This document shows, piece after piece, positions 31,125 through 31,177 of a stretch of 31,177 nucleotides of DNA. A model generated the notes under the pieces. The model was given only the letters and a program-made list of their open reading frames with translations, made no database searches and was not told the DNA's origin. The DNA lies in contig DCHX01000019.1 of NCBI GenBank assembly GCA_002315685.1, positions 1-31,177 of the forward strand, given 5' to 3'. Positions within the stretch are counted from its first letter, which is position 1, and each line of letters starts with the position of its first letter. Made by a program: the position numbers and the translations under genes. This DNA comes from Ruminococcaceae bacterium UBA1741. GTDB taxonomy: Bacteria > Bacillota > Clostridia > Oscillospirales > Acutalibacteraceae.

Positions 31125-31177
31125 TTATTCGTTTACCTTTGTAACAACACCGGAACCTACGGTACGGCCACCTTCAC
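31125..31177 (-). CDS. tuf: Elongation factor Tu, C-terminal end only
   Basis: Read on the minus strand, the last codons before TAA (31127..31125) give EGGRTVGSGVVTKVNE, the characteristic end of EF-Tu domain 3 (usually EGGRTVGAGVV). The rest of the gene lies beyond the right edge. A strong terminator follows 24 nt after the stop. Confidence 0.92.
   Translation of the reverse strand, partial: EGGRTVGSGVVTKVNE

Overview
The window is AT-rich bacterial chromosome, most likely from an anaerobic gut Clostridia (Oscillospiraceae/Ruminococcaceae-like) organism. The grounds are Firmicutes-type genes (IreB, LytR-CpsA-Psr protein, CpsB-type phosphatase, YqhQ-like DUF1385 protein next to prmC, small Clostridia families resembling DUF6106 and DUF6472), strong AGGAGG-type ribosome sites, and TTGACA/TATAAT promoters. 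The species cannot be named from the sequence. Nearly everything lies on the minus strand. The exceptions are one ABC exporter, tRNA-Leu, a gene remnant and ireB.

Layout. 1-432: the start of a four-helix-bundle (S23/IVP-like) gene, an unusual array of seven short palindromes, and tRNA-Arg(CCG). 447-4183: a minus operon of a DUF6106-like membrane protein, NAD(P)HX repair enzyme, lipoprotein, an overlooked 44-codon membrane peptide, and galE. It is transcribed divergently from an ABC exporter (4319-5998) through two fully overlapping promoters. 6060-9283: a small exopolysaccharide-control operon (Wzz-like protein, CpsD kinase, CpsB phosphatase) plus pgeF, under a promoter framed by a perfect 12-bp inverted repeat. 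9395-9925: tRNA-Leu(UAA), inverted repeats, and a truncated remnant that reads as the C-terminus of another four-helix-bundle protein. 9925-13591: an EamA transporter, then an LCP protein, a small Cys protein and PlsC.

13665-26472 is an almost gap-free run of 13 genes. A propeller-like lipoprotein and a two-component system come first, followed by DUF1385, prmC, recA, recX, rimO, pgsA, cysE, cysS, trmN6 and rsmI. Many starts and stops overlap, so sensing, repair, translation quality and lipid synthesis may share transcripts. 26571-31177: a U32 (RlhA-like) protein and a P1B metal ATPase, divergent from ireB, and the end of tuf.

The most unusual material is the pairing of four-helix-bundle genes or remnants with palindromes sharing a GACTTTGTC core (137-312 and 9723-9874), the operator-like repeat before the wzz operon, and the unannotated small membrane gene before galE. 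Families were assigned from remembered motifs only; no database search was run.
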